DNA of 38,390 nucleotides, taken from positions 1 to 38,390 of the forward strand of contig REED01000087.1 of assembly GCA_007695225.1 (NCBI GenBank), read 5' to 3'. Both the position numbers and the translations under genes were made by a program. Of the stretch, positions 15,667 to 24,308 are shown piece by piece (the stretch's first letter is position 1; each line of letters opens with the position of its first letter). This DNA comes from Gemmatimonadales bacterium. GTDB lineage: Bacteria > Gemmatimonadota > Gemmatimonadetes > Longimicrobiales > Gaopeijiaceae. Under the pieces are notes generated by a model that was given only the letters and a program-made list of their open reading frames with translations, was not told the origin of the DNA and made no database searches.

Positions 15667-16619
15667 CGACCCCGGAGAACGGGCCTGGGGACGACTCGAG
15701 GCTCGGAGACCCGGATCTGCCCTCCATCGGTCCTTCCGGCCCGGTGGCTCCCGCGCCGGAAGTGGCGGCCGTTCTCGAGAAGGCGCTGGGCCTCGCGGCG
15801 GAGTACGCCTGGGACCAGGTGGCGGAACTCCTCCGGGATGCGTTGGAATCGGAACCCGAGGATCCCTACATCCTCTGCTGGCTGGGAATGGCGGAGCGGG
15901 AGCTGGGGATGGAGGGTGTCGCCTACGAGCGATTCAAGCGAAGCCTGGCGGCCGACCCGCGGGACCCGGTTCTCCTGGCCACGGCGGGGAACGCCCTGGC
16001 GGCCTTCGACGACCCCGCCGCAGAGGCGGCGCTCCGAACGGCGGCGCTCCTGGCGCCCCGCCTTCCCCAGGCCCGGTGGATGTACGGAGCCTACCTGGCC
16101 CGGGAGGGGCTCCTGGAGGAGGCCATGGGAGAACTGGACGCGGCGGTGGAGCTGGATGCCGAGGACCCGGTGATCCACGTAGAGCGGGGCGTGGCCCTGG
16201 CCCTTCTGGAGCGGATGGAGGAGGCGGAGGGCAGCTTCGGCCGGGCCACCGAGCTGGACGAGGAGGACGGCTGGGCCCTGAGCCTCCTGGCGCTGACCCG
16301 GCTGGAATCCGGGAGGCGGAGGGGGACCATGGAGGAGGATGTGGAGGAGGCGGCCCATTTCCTGGACCATGCGGCCCGCCTCCGGTCCCAGGACATGGAG
16401 CTGCAGCTCCTGGCGGCGCTGGCCCTCTCTGCCGCCGGAGAGGAGGACCGGGGGGTGGAAATGCTGGAGCGGGCCCGGATGAACACCGATGAAGTGGACC
16501 GGGAACTCATGCTCGAGGTAGAGGAACAGTTGGAGGGGGGAGCCGAGGCCGCCCTCCGCTTCCTGGCCGACACCCTGGGGCCCTCCTCCTTCCGTGAGCG
16601 CTTGATGCAGCGTCCCTGA
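15663..16619 (+). CDS. Cytoplasmic TPR-repeat protein
   Basis: A 318-residue tetratricopeptide protein without signal peptide or membrane segment. Successive units are visible: ILCWLGMAERELGMEGVAYE, VLLATAGNALAAFDDPAAEA, ARWMYGAYLAREGLLEEAM, VIHVERGVALALLERMEEAE, then a longer irregular unit and LQLLAALALSAAGEEDRG. It presumably mediates protein interactions; no catalytic residues are seen. It is translationally coupled to apgM (ATGA). About 136 bp containing a GC-rich dyad (CCCCCGG / CCGGGGG near 16676-16695) separate it from the M16 peptidase genes, which may form a separate unit. Confidence 0.8.
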   Translation: MTTPENGPGDDSRLGDPDLPSIGPSGPVAPAPEVAAVLEKALGLAAEYAWDQVAELLRDALESEPEDPYILCWLGMAERELGMEGVAYERFKRSLAADPRDPVLLATAGNALAAFDDPAAEAALRTAALLAPRLPQARWMYGAYLAREGLLEEAMGELDAAVELDAEDPVIHVERGVALALLERMEEAEGSFGRATELDEEDGWALSLLALTRLESGRRRGTMEEDVEEAAHFLDHAARLRSQDMELQLLAALALSAAGEEDRGVEMLERARMNTDEVDRELMLEVEEQLEGGAEAALRFLADTLGPSSFRERLMQRP

Positions 16620-16755
16620 ACCCACCGCCGCCTCCCCCTGATCCCCTTCCCCGGTCGTAGGACCCCCCCAGGGAACCCCCGGGGCCGCCGGGGGTCGGGG
16701 AGGAGGCCCGAATGCATTCCCGCGACCTCCCTCCGACTTCCTTTCCGGATTCGCC

Positions 16756-18027
16756 GTGCTCTCCACCGAAGCGCAGGTCCACACCCTGGCCAACGGCCTC
16801 ACGGTCGTGCTGGCTCCCGACACCCTCACCCCTGTGGTGGCGGTGAACCTCTGGTACGGAGTGGGCTCCCGGAATGAACGGCCCGGACGCACCGGGTTCG
16901 CCCATCTTTTCGAACACATGATGTTCCAGGGCTCGGCCCACGTCCCCAAGAACCGCCACTTCGAGGTGGTGGAGCAGGCCGGGGGCTCCCTGAATGCCTC
17001 CACCTGGTTCGATCGGACGAACTACTTCGAGACCCTCCCCTCCCACCATCTGGAGTTGGCCCTCTGGCTGGAGTCGGATCGAATGGGGTGGCTCCCGGAG
17101 GCCATGGACGAGGAGAAGCTGGAGAACCAGCGGGGGGTGGTCCTGAACGAGCGGATGCAGCGCTACGAGAACCAGCCCTATGGGGACTGGGACGAGCGGA
17201 TCCAGCGCCTGGTGTTCCCGCCGGATCACCCCTATCACCACACCGTCATCGGGTCGGTGGAGGACATCTCCTCCGCTTCCCTGGCGGATGTGGAGGACTT
17301 CTTCCGCACCTACTACGTCCCCGGAAACGCCGTCCTCACCCTCGTGGGAGACCTGGATCCCGGGCGGGCCCTGGAGGCGGTGGAGCGCTGGTTCGGAGGA
17401 ATCCCAGGGGGGGACGCACCCCCGGCCATCCCCGGCCACCCGGATCCCGGGCCCCATATCGGCGGGACCCTACGGGACCGTGTGGAAGCCGACGTGCCCC
17501 TCCCCCGGATCTACCTCGGGGCCCGGATTCCTCCCTTCTCCCACGAGGATTTCTACGCCGCCGACGTGGCGACGTCGGTACTGGCCGATGGTCGGGCCTC
17601 ACGCCTTTACCAGCGCTTGGTACGGGAGAAGGGGGTGGCCAAGGACGTGGGGGCTTTCGCCTTTCCTCTCCTTCATGGCCGGAGCTTCCTCCTCGCCTGG
17701 GTCACCGGGTATCCCGGGGCTGACCCGGCGGTGCTGGAGGAGGGGTTGATCCGGGAAATGGAGGGGATGGCCGACGTGTCCGCCGACGAGGTGGCCCGGG
17801 CCGTGGCCCTTGAGGAGACCCGTCTCATCCGACAGGTGGAGCAGCTCGCCTCCCGAGCGGATCTCCTCTCCATGCATCAGCTCTACTTCGGAGATGCCCT
17901 CCGGCTGAATGGCGAGGTGGACCGGCTCCGTTCCGTGACCCCCGAGGCGGTTCGCCGCTTCGCGGCCGCCGACCTGGGCCCGCAGAACCGCGCCATCGTC
18001 ACCTACGTTCCCCGGGAGGAACTCTGA
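16756..18027 (+). CDS. Zinc metallopeptidase, M16 family (catalytic member of a pair)
   Basis: Insulinase/processing-peptidase-like protease, 423 residues. The inverted zinc motif HxxEH is intact at 50-54 (HLFEH), preceded by LWYGVGSRNERPGRTGFA and followed by the downstream acidic region LENQRGVVLNERMQRYENQPYG that holds the third ligand in this family. A second M16-like domain begins near residue 200. There is no obvious signal peptide, so it may be cytoplasmic or its start may be wrong; the start used is a GTG at 16756, and the nearest upstream ATG (16712) is out of frame. The next gene is its inactive partner, starting in a TGATG overlap, as in bacterial heterodimeric M16 pairs. Confidence 0.88.
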   Translation: MLSTEAQVHTLANGLTVVLAPDTLTPVVAVNLWYGVGSRNERPGRTGFAHLFEHMMFQGSAHVPKNRHFEVVEQAGGSLNASTWFDRTNYFETLPSHHLELALWLESDRMGWLPEAMDEEKLENQRGVVLNERMQRYENQPYGDWDERIQRLVFPPDHPYHHTVIGSVEDISSASLADVEDFFRTYYVPGNAVLTLVGDLDPGRALEAVERWFGGIPGGDAPPAIPGHPDPGPHIGGTLRDRVEADVPLPRIYLGARIPPFSHEDFYAADVATSVLADGRASRLYQRLVREKGVAKDVGAFAFPLLHGRSFLLAWVTGYPGADPAVLEEGLIREMEGMADVSADEVARAVALEETRLIRQVEQLASRADLLSMHQLYFGDALRLNGEVDRLRSVTPEAVRRFAAADLGPQNRAIVTYVPREEL

Positions 18028-19424
18028 TGCCCCGTTCATCGCCTGCCCTGGACCGGTCGCGGCCGCCGGAGCCTGGAGAGATCCGACCCTTCCACCTTCC
18101 GGCAGTGGGAGAGGACCGTCTCCCACAGGGGTTGGAACTGCGTGTCCTCAGGGAGGCCCGGGTCCCCCTGGTGAGTGGGTGCCTGGTCCTGGATGCCGGT
18201 GAGGCTTCCCTGGATGGGGACCGGGCCGGCTTGGCGGTTCTCACCGGCGACGCCCTCCAGGGGGGGACGGAGGTCCGGTCCGGGGCCGAGCTGGCACTGG
18301 CGCTGGAGCAGCTGGGGACATCGCTGAACATCTCCACCGGGTGGGACGCCACGACCCTCTCCTTCACCTGCACGGCGGAGCGCCTCGAGCCCACCCTGGC
18401 GCTTCTGGCTGAGGTGGTGCGGCGTCCGGCTTTCCCCTCCGACGAGGTGGATCGGGTCCGTCGCCAGCGCCTCGCCGCCATCCGGCAGCGGCTCATGGAC
18501 CCCGGCTCCCTGGCTGATGACGAGGCGGACCGGGTTCTCTTTCCGTCGGACCATCCCTACCATCGGCCCCTGGCGGGCACCGAAGCCACCATTCGACGCG
18601 TGACTCCGGACCATGCCCGGGAGTGGGTGGAGGCCCGGTACCGCCCGGGTCGAGGGGGGCTGGTCCTGGTGGGGGACCTGGATATCGTAGAGGCCGATCG
18701 GCTCGTAAGGCGTCAGTTCGGAGACTGGGAAGGGGCCCCGGAGCCCCGGGGAGATCTCGCGGGGGTGGTTCCTCCCACACCCCGCCCCGTCGTGGTGGTC
18801 CATCGACCCGGGGCGGTGCAGACCGAGCTTCGCCTGGTCTATCCCGGGCCCGGGCGAAAGCACCCGGACCGCCTCTCCCTGCAGGTGGCCAACGCCATCC
18901 TGGGCGGGGCCTTCACCAGCCGACTGAACCTGAACCTCCGGGAGCGCCACGGCTTCACCTACGGGGTCCGATCCAACTTCACCCACCGCCGTCGGGGTGG
19001 ACTCTTCCTCCTCTCCACCGCCGTTGAGACCCAGGTGACCGCCGCCGCCCTCCGGGAGACCATGGGAGAGCTGGACCGGTTCGTGGCGGAGGGACCCGAC
19101 GATGCAGAGGTGGCTCGCGCCAGGGACTATCTGGCGGGGGTCTTCCCGCTCCGGATGGAGACCACGGGGCAGTTGGCGGCGCGCATTGCCGAACTCCTCA
19201 TCCACGACCTCCCCATGGACGAGTATCACCTGTATCGGGATCGGATCCGGGAGGTGACCCGGGAAGGGGCGCTCCAGGCTTTTCGGGCCCACGTGGACCC
19301 GGCCTCCATCCCCATCGTGCTCTGCGGGGATGCCGAAGCGTTGACGGGGGAGCTGGAGGCCCTGGATCTGGGTCCCGTGGAGGTCCGCCTCCCCACCGAG
19401 CTGCAGGACGCGGAGGAGGCGTGA
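18027..19424 (+). CDS. M16-family peptidase, non-catalytic partner
   Basis: A 465-residue M16 homologue in which the zinc motif is absent: the segment equivalent to HxxEH reads GLAVLTGDAL. It retains the partner features: a C-terminal R..Y substrate-binding motif in LRERHGFTYGVRSNF, VANAILGGAFTSRLN, and an LVGDLD strand at the domain boundary. In bacterial M16B pairs the active subunit supplies zinc and the partner supplies these residues, so the two products probably form a heterodimer. The first 40 residues are Pro-rich. The ATG overlaps the preceding stop (TGATG); the stop overlaps the GTG of the Nudix gene. Confidence 0.87.
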   Translation: MPRSSPALDRSRPPEPGEIRPFHLPAVGEDRLPQGLELRVLREARVPLVSGCLVLDAGEASLDGDRAGLAVLTGDALQGGTEVRSGAELALALEQLGTSLNISTGWDATTLSFTCTAERLEPTLALLAEVVRRPAFPSDEVDRVRRQRLAAIRQRLMDPGSLADDEADRVLFPSDHPYHRPLAGTEATIRRVTPDHAREWVEARYRPGRGGLVLVGDLDIVEADRLVRRQFGDWEGAPEPRGDLAGVVPPTPRPVVVVHRPGAVQTELRLVYPGPGRKHPDRLSLQVANAILGGAFTSRLNLNLRERHGFTYGVRSNFTHRRRGGLFLLSTAVETQVTAAALRETMGELDRFVAEGPDDAEVARARDYLAGVFPLRMETTGQLAARIAELLIHDLPMDEYHLYRDRIREVTREGALQAFRAHVDPASIPIVLCGDAEALTGELEALDLGPVEVRLPTELQDAEEA

Positions 19425-20020
19425 GCGACCCCCTCCTCCATCGACGGGAGATCTGGGACGGGCGGATCGTCCACCTGACCCTGGACCGGGTCCGCTTCCC
19501 CGACGGTCGGGAGGGGGAGTTGGAGTTCATCCGCCACGCCGGCGCGGCAGCGGTGGTCCCCTTCCTCGATTCCCCGTCCGACCCCGATCCTCGGATCGTC
19601 CTCCTCCGTCAGTACCGATACGCTGCCGGCGGATACCTCTTCGAGATCCCCGCCGGTATGCCCGAGGGTTCCGGGGAGCCGTGGGAGGAATGCGCCCACA
19701 GGGAGCTGGAGGAGGAGACGGGGTGGAGGGCCGCCGACCTGCGCTACCTCACCCGCATCTACACGACTCCGGGTTTCACCGACGAGGAGATCCATCTCTT
19801 CGCTGCAGCAGGTCTCGAGGGCGGCGCCGTGCACCGCGACAGTGACGAATACATCGAGGTCGTGGAAATGCCATTCTCCCAGGCGCTGGATCACATCCGC
19901 ACAGGGGAGATCGTGGACGCCAAGACCCTGTCGGCTCTTCTCTTCCTCCGGGTCTTCCTTCCCGGGGTCTGGGATGAGGCCTCCTCCCCGCCGCCCCGGC
20001 GGGAGTCTTCTTTCCCCTGA
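19421..20020 (+). CDS. Nudix hydrolase, ADP-ribose pyrophosphatase-like
   Basis: A 199-residue Nudix enzyme that probably hydrolyses ADP-ribose or a related nucleotide diphosphate sugar. The Nudix box is GMPEGSGEPWEECAHRELEEETGW; the spacing between the first Gly and Glu is one residue longer than the canonical pattern. The REL-EEETG core with its metal-binding glutamates is intact. LLRQYRYAAGGYLFEIPAG just before the box and YTTPGFTDEEIHLFAA after it are typical of the ADP-ribose pyrophosphatase subgroup. The GTG start overlaps the M16 stop (GTGA), so it is the last gene of that coupled set. The C-terminal 15 residues are Pro/Ser-rich. Confidence 0.88.
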   Translation: MSDPLLHRREIWDGRIVHLTLDRVRFPDGREGELEFIRHAGAAAVVPFLDSPSDPDPRIVLLRQYRYAAGGYLFEIPAGMPEGSGEPWEECAHRELEEETGWRAADLRYLTRIYTTPGFTDEEIHLFAAAGLEGGAVHRDSDEYIEVVEMPFSQALDHIRTGEIVDAKTLSALLFLRVFLPGVWDEASSPPPRRESSFP

Positions 20021-20275
20021 GTGGGGTCCGACGGGCTATGGGCCGAAAGGCCCTGCCTGGCTGGCCGGTACGGCGGGGTGTCCTCCAGGAGGGAAGAAAC
20101 ACCGTCCTTCATAGTGGACACCCCCGGGACGGCTCCGGGAGTGGATCTTCCCAGGTTTCAGCAATGACAGCATATCTGGGGGGGGAGTGTACTTTGGTAC
20201 GCAACGTGCAATAGCATTAGGGCGAGGCCACAGTTTGTGGGTCTCCGCCACGCGGGGGGCGCCATCCCCGTTCAT

Positions 20276-20282
20276 GGGAGGT
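20276..20282 (+). promoter_or_regulatory. Ribosome-binding site fixing the sigma-factor start
   Basis: GGGAGGT ends 9 nt before the ATG at 20292. It favours that start over the open frame reaching back to 20187. Confidence 0.6.
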
Positions 20283-20291
20283 CGAATCGAC

Positions 20292-20945
20292 ATGTTCGCC
20301 AAGAAGACGGTGCAGCCGCAGGGATCCTTCGCCGCTTCTCCAACCCCGCGTACGACCCGCGAAGAAATCGCGGCACTCACCGACAGTGAGGTGGTGCAGC
20401 GGTTCCTGGATGGCGAGGAGAGGGCATTCGGAGAACTGGTGAGCCGGTATGACTCACGGCTCCTGAACTTCGTCTACCGCACCGTGGGAGACCGTGAACG
20501 GGCCCAGGACCTGGTCCAGGAGACCTTCGTCCGCGTCTACCGCCATCTCCACAGGTTCGACCAGAGCAAGAAGTTCTCCACCTGGATCTACACCATCGCC
20601 GGTAACCTGGCGAAGAACGAGCTCCGGAACCGGTCCCGGAATCCCCTGGTCCTTTTCCAGACCATCAAGAAGAACTGGGATGCAGACCACCGGCCTCTGG
20701 AGTGGGAGGACGAGTCGACCAAGCCGGACGACCTCTTTCGGAAACGTCATCTCAAGGAAAAGGTTGACGAGGCCGTGAAAGAGCTTCCCGAACATCACCG
20801 GCTGGTGTTCGTTCTCCGGGAACTCGAGGGAAGGACCTACGAAGAGATCGCAGAGATCACCGAGACGAACCTGGGAACGGTGAAGAGCCGGTTGAATCGG
20901 GCCCGGAACAACTTCGCTCGGATCATCGCGCCCATGGTGGACTGA
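20292..20945 (+). CDS. ECF-type RNA polymerase sigma factor (sigma-24/RpoE-like)
   Basis: A 217-residue extracytoplasmic-function sigma factor. Region 2 is clear: AFGELVSRYDSRLLNFVYRTVGD, the core-binding RAQDLVQETFVRVYRHLHRFD, and the -10 recognition helix KKFSTWIYTIAGNLAKNELR. Region 4 is DEAVKELPEHHRLVFVLRELEGRTYEEIAEITETNLGTVKSRLNRARNNF, with the helix-turn-helix at TYEEIAEITETNLGTVKSRL. It is probably held inactive by the zinc-finger membrane protein encoded 284 bp downstream. The 271-bp upstream region is relatively AT-rich around 20165-20225 and likely holds its promoter, but I cannot assign boxes. Autoregulation is usual for such factors. Confidence 0.92.
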   Translation: MFAKKTVQPQGSFAASPTPRTTREEIAALTDSEVVQRFLDGEERAFGELVSRYDSRLLNFVYRTVGDRERAQDLVQETFVRVYRHLHRFDQSKKFSTWIYTIAGNLAKNELRNRSRNPLVLFQTIKKNWDADHRPLEWEDESTKPDDLFRKRHLKEKVDEAVKELPEHHRLVFVLRELEGRTYEEIAEITETNLGTVKSRLNRARNNFARIIAPMVD

Positions 20946-21038
20946 TTCCGGACGCTGCGGGGTTCGCTGGAAGGCAGCCCAGGAGCCTAAACGCAGGAAG
21001 CCCGGGTGGCTTCAGCCCCCCACTGATCCCCCGGGTCA

Positions 21039-21068
21039 CCCCCGTCGGTTCGCCGGCGGGGGTTTTTT
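21039..21068 (+). terminator. Strong intrinsic terminator after the sigma-factor gene
   Basis: CCCCCGTCGG (21039-21048), loop TTCG, CCGGCGGGGG (21053-21062), then TTTTTT (21063-21068). It is the most classical terminator in the window and lies between the sigma factor and its apparent anti-sigma factor. Confidence 0.93.
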
Positions 21069-21229
21069 GTGGGGCAGGCCTTTCACCTCGCCGCTCCACG
21101 CCGTTTCCGGTTTGCTCTCCGTCCCGCCGGGCGTGCGCTTCCGACCGGGAGCTCCGGGGGAACACCGACCACCGAGCCCGCGTACCACATCAGGGAAGAC
21201 GGACCCTGTGGGACGGGAGAACCTCAGCC

Positions 21230-21781
21230 ATGACCTGCCAAGAATTCCTGGAACGATATTCCGAGTACCGGGACGCCGAAGAGGAGGACCCGATTCGGGC
21301 TCCCTTCCTGGGGCACCTCGAAGCGTGTGCCCGGTGTGCCAGGTATGCGACCGTGCTCGAACGGGGCGTGGAATTCCTGCATTCCGTTCCAGGACCCGAG
21401 CCCCGCCAGGATCTCCAGGACCGGATCCGCCACCGGATCTATCAGGCTGAACTGGAAGAGGGGCGGAAGCGACGCGGGGGAGGCGGCTCCGGGCTCGTTC
21501 CCCTGGCCCTGGCGGCGGCGGCCATACTCACGGGGATGGCGATTTGGGGTCCCATCTCCGTACTGACTCCCAGCGTGTCCCTTCCCGCAGTCCAGGCCCG
21601 TGCCCCCCAGGTCCCGGTCTACATTCCGGCGGCGGGGGAAGGGCTGGTCCGGAGCCAGAGGACCCCGGGGATTCTCTTCCAGGAAGATCTCTGGTCCCAG
21701 TCCCACGTCCTACTCTACGAAGTCTCGCCCCTCTACCAGCGTACCCGTGAGGGCGCACTGGTGCGAATCGTTCTGCCGTGA
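21230..21781 (+). CDS. Zinc-binding (ZAS-type) membrane anti-sigma factor
   Basis: A 183-residue single-pass protein with an N-terminal ZAS domain: C3, H29, C33 and C36 (H-x3-C-x2-C in HLEACARC). One membrane helix lies at about 88-106 (GLVPLALAAAAILTGMAIW), and a periplasmic tail of about 75 residues follows. Such proteins sequester an ECF sigma factor and release it on a redox or envelope signal. The partner is most likely the sigma factor encoded upstream, although a terminator separates the genes. The ATG at 21230 is used; the spacing of C3 to H29 supports it. Its stop overlaps the GTG start of holA. Confidence 0.82.
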   Translation: MTCQEFLERYSEYRDAEEEDPIRAPFLGHLEACARCARYATVLERGVEFLHSVPGPEPRQDLQDRIRHRIYQAELEEGRKRRGGGGSGLVPLALAAAAILTGMAIWGPISVLTPSVSLPAVQARAPQVPVYIPAAGEGLVRSQRTPGILFQEDLWSQSHVLLYEVSPLYQRTREGALVRIVLP

Positions 21782-22791
21782 ATCCACCGGTCATCCCACC
21801 CTCCCTCCAGGCGGGGCTGGGCCGCGAGTTGGGCGGGGCCTTCTACCTCCATGGGAGTGATGCATTCCGGAGGGAGGAGGCGGCCCGGGCACTGGTGGAG
21901 GCCCATCTCGACCCCGGGACCCGGGATTTCAACCTGGACACCATCCGGGGGTCGGAGATCGACGCCGAAACCCTGGCCTCGATCCTGGGGACCCCTCCCA
22001 TGATGGCGGAGTGGCGGGTCGTGGTTCTCCACGAAACCGAGGCCCTGGCCGGCTCTCCCCGGACCCGGGAGTTCGTCCTGAACGCCGTCCGCACCCCGCT
22101 TCCCGGATTGGCCCTCATCCTCCTCTGCACCGTCCCGGATCGCTCCTCTGCCCGGTTCTATCGGGACCTGGAGAAGTTGGCCCGGTCCATGGCCTTCCAG
22201 GACATCGGGTCCGACGACGTGCCCGGTTGGCTCATCCACCGGGCCCGGACCCACCTGGGTCGGGAACTGGAGGAGGACGCGGCCCGGGCGCTGGGTCAGG
22301 CGGTGGGGCCGAACCTCGCGTACCTGGCCCGGGAACTGGAGAAGCTGGACGCCCTGGCTGAACAGGGGGAGCCCATCACCACAGCCCACGTCGACGCCAC
22401 CGGAACCCGGATTCCCCGACAGGATCGGTGGCAGTGGTTCGACCGGGTGGCGGAGAAGCGCTACCAGGAGGCCCTCGATGGACTCGAGATCCTCCTTCAA
22501 CACGGGGAGTCCGGGGTGGGCCTCACCCTGGGCCTCGCCACGCACCTTCTTCGGTTGGGGGTGGTGGTGGATGGTGGAACGGGGGCCCTGGAGGCACTTC
22601 TTCCCCCCCATCAGAAATGGCTCTCCCGTCGTTACGGATCCCAGGCCCGTCGGTGGAGCGGGGGGGAGGTGGAGGCTGCCGTGCAGGACCTCCTGGAGCT
22701 GGACCGCCTCCTCAAGTCCTCGACCTTCTCGGATCAACACCTGCTGGAAAGCTGGATCCTGAAGCGGATGGCCGGGGCGGTGGCGGCGTGA
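21778..22791 (+). CDS. holA: DNA polymerase III subunit delta
   Basis: Delta subunit of the clamp loader, which opens the sliding clamp. The 337-residue length is typical. Recognisable parts are AFYLHGSDAFRREEAARALVEAH (the 'hGxD..l' start of the AAA-like domain), TIRGSEIDAETLASILGTPPMMAEWRVVVLHE, the collar-proximal NLAYLARELEKLDALAE, and the C-terminal VQDLLELDRLLKSSTFSDQHLLESWILKRM. Like other delta proteins it lacks a Walker A motif. The start is a GTG overlapping the anti-sigma stop (GTGA). The stop overlaps the ATG of the SPOR-domain gene (TGATG). Confidence 0.9.
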   Translation: MNPPVIPPSLQAGLGRELGGAFYLHGSDAFRREEAARALVEAHLDPGTRDFNLDTIRGSEIDAETLASILGTPPMMAEWRVVVLHETEALAGSPRTREFVLNAVRTPLPGLALILLCTVPDRSSARFYRDLEKLARSMAFQDIGSDDVPGWLIHRARTHLGRELEEDAARALGQAVGPNLAYLARELEKLDALAEQGEPITTAHVDATGTRIPRQDRWQWFDRVAEKRYQEALDGLEILLQHGESGVGLTLGLATHLLRLGVVVDGGTGALEALLPPHQKWLSRRYGSQARRWSGGEVEAAVQDLLELDRLLKSSTFSDQHLLESWILKRMAGAVAA

Positions 22792-23582
22792 TGCCCGAGA
22801 TGTGGAGGGTTTGGCTTCTCCCGTGTCTTGCACTCTCCCTCCTGATTCCGGCCGGCGAGGAGCGGGGGACCCTGGCCGGCCAGTCCACCGAACTCGACGC
22901 GGTGGAAAACCACATGGCCTCCGGCCGCTTTCCCGAGGCCCGGGAGGGGTTGGAGCAATGGTGGGGCGGGGAATCGGTGGCGACGCGGGAGGAGCGGCAG
23001 CAGGCCCTCTGGCTCCGGGCTCGCCTTACAGTGGACCCGGAGCTGGCGGAACTGGACTACCGGAGACTGGTGGTCGAGTATCCTGGCGGACCGTGGTCCG
23101 ATGCCGCCCTGATGCGGCTGGCCCAGGGGGCAGAGTTCCGGGGAGACGATGCGGCGGCTCGCCAGTATCTGGAGATCCTCGTGCGGGACTACCCGGCGAG
23201 TCCCCACCGGGTGGAGGCCCGGGATCGCATGGTGCGCCTGGATGCGCCCCGGACCACGACGGGGCAGAGGTCGGAGAGGCTTCCAGCACCGGTTCCCCCC
23301 ATCCTCCCCGAGTCTCAGGAGGAGGCCCCACCGCCCGCGCCCTATACGGTGCAGTTGGGAGCCTTCTCCTCGTCGGATAACGCAGGAGCCCTGGCGGACC
23401 GGGCCCGGTCCGAGGGGCTGGACGTTCGGGTCACACAGGTGGAAGGCAGTCCCCTCTTCCGTGTCCGAATGGGAGGCTTTCCTTCGAGGGTTGAGGCGGA
23501 GCAAGCCGCGGAGCTTCCCCGGCAGTTGGGATTCGAAGTGGTGTTGGGAAGTGACGGCAACCGGGAGGTCTCCCCGGACTGA
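22791..23582 (+). CDS. SPOR-domain envelope protein with TPR-like helices
   Basis: A 263-residue exported protein. A hydrophobic leader (MWRVWLLPCLALSLLIPAG) is followed by a helical TPR-like region resembling the repeats of BamD/YbgF proteins (ELDYRRLVVEYPGGPWSDAAL and AARQYLEILVRDYPASPHRVEA). A Pro-rich linker leads to a C-terminal SPOR domain, PYTVQLGAFSSSDNAGALADRA and FRVRMGGFPSRVEAEQAAELPRQLGFEVVL. SPOR domains bind denuded peptidoglycan at division sites. The cysteine in LLPCLAL could be a lipidation site, but the sequence is not a good lipobox. It is coupled to holA and ends convergent with the DUF302 gene. Confidence 0.82.
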   Translation: MPEMWRVWLLPCLALSLLIPAGEERGTLAGQSTELDAVENHMASGRFPEAREGLEQWWGGESVATREERQQALWLRARLTVDPELAELDYRRLVVEYPGGPWSDAALMRLAQGAEFRGDDAAARQYLEILVRDYPASPHRVEARDRMVRLDAPRTTTGQRSERLPAPVPPILPESQEEAPPPAPYTVQLGAFSSSDNAGALADRARSEGLDVRVTQVEGSPLFRVRMGGFPSRVEAEQAAELPRQLGFEVVLGSDGNREVSPD

Positions 23583-23622
23583 TTTCTCCAAGCCGTCGCT
23601 TTCCCCGCCCCCCGCAAAGGGT

Positions 23623-24024
23623 TCAGATCGCTTCCAGCACCCGCTTCATCCGCTCCCGCACTTCGCCCCCCAGCTCCGCCAGTTCAGGATTTGCGGCCAT
23701 GGAAAGCTGGGCCCGGGGATCCAGGATGGCCACCACGGTTTGCTCCGGTGAGGCTCCCTGGTAGACGATGACGTTGCACGGAAGGAGAAGCCCCACCTGC
23801 TCCTCCTTCTGGAGGGCCTGATGGGCAAGCGCCGGGGCACAGGCCCCCAGGATCCTGTAGGGGCGGAAGTCCACGTCCAGCTTGTTCTTCAGCGTCTCAC
23901 GGACATCGATCTCTGTCAGAACTCCGAAGCCCTCCCCCTGCAGGGCAGCCCGCACCCTTCGGTCGGCCTCATCATAGGGGAGTTCCAGCGTTCGGGAGAG
24001 TGCGTAGTCGGGGACCGGAGTCAT
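23623..24024 (-). CDS. DUF302-family protein
   Basis: A 133-residue protein of the DUF302 fold, whose function is not established. The domain covers nearly the whole protein: LPYDEADRRVRAALQGEGFGVLTEIDVRETLKNKLDVDFRPYRILGACAPALAHQALQ, then VGLLLPCNVIVYQ. Two conserved cysteines (GACAPA and LPCNV) are visible. There is no signal peptide. GGAGG lies 5 nt before the ATG at 24024, which favours it over the TTG at 24036. It diverges from a copper-type P-ATPase across about 285 bp, and DUF302 proteins are often seen near metal or redox genes, so a link to copper handling is possible but not shown. Confidence 0.83.
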   Translation of the reverse strand: MTPVPDYALSRTLELPYDEADRRVRAALQGEGFGVLTEIDVRETLKNKLDVDFRPYRILGACAPALAHQALQKEEQVGLLLPCNVIVYQGASPEQTVVAILDPRAQLSMAANPELAELGGEVRERMKRVLEAI

Positions 24025-24160
24025 GGATGCCTCCAAGAAGGGAGATGGCGTGATTCACCAGGGAAACCCCGCGAGGCCCGGCCGAGGTCCCAGAGTGGGT
24101 TGGACTTGGAAGGGGCCCTCGTCGAGGGCGCCAGGAGGCTTGCTCTTTGGGACATGGGGG

Positions 24161-24185
24161 AACTTATAGGGTGGGGGGGTATATT
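24161..24185. promoter_or_regulatory. AT-flanked G-rich box in the DUF302 / copA divergent region
   Basis: A TTATAGGG half, a run of seven G's and GGTATATT sit at 24164-24185 between the two divergent genes. TATATT at 24180-24185 could be a -10 element for the ATPase. I see no proper palindrome of the CueR or CsoR type, so this is only a candidate control site. Confidence 0.3.
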
Positions 24186-24295
24186 GTGGGGCCGGAGCGG
24201 TGTACCCGGTCCGAGACACCCCCACGTTCCCACGTCGTTCCATCAGCTTCCCGGACTCCGTCGCCCCCGGCGACCCATCGCCCAGCATCCCGATG

Positions 24296-24301
24296 CAGGA
24301 G
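24296..24301 (+). promoter_or_regulatory. Ribosome-binding site fixing a GTG start for the copper ATPase
   Basis: CAGGAG is 7 nt before the GTG at 24309. It supports a start 54 codons downstream of the most upstream in-frame initiator. Confidence 0.65.
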
Positions 24302-24308
24302 TAGCCCC

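Noticed and set aside
16676-16695. CCCCCGG/CCGGGGG dyad as a terminator between the TPR and M16 genes
   Set aside because: No T tract, and such dyads are frequent by chance at this GC content.
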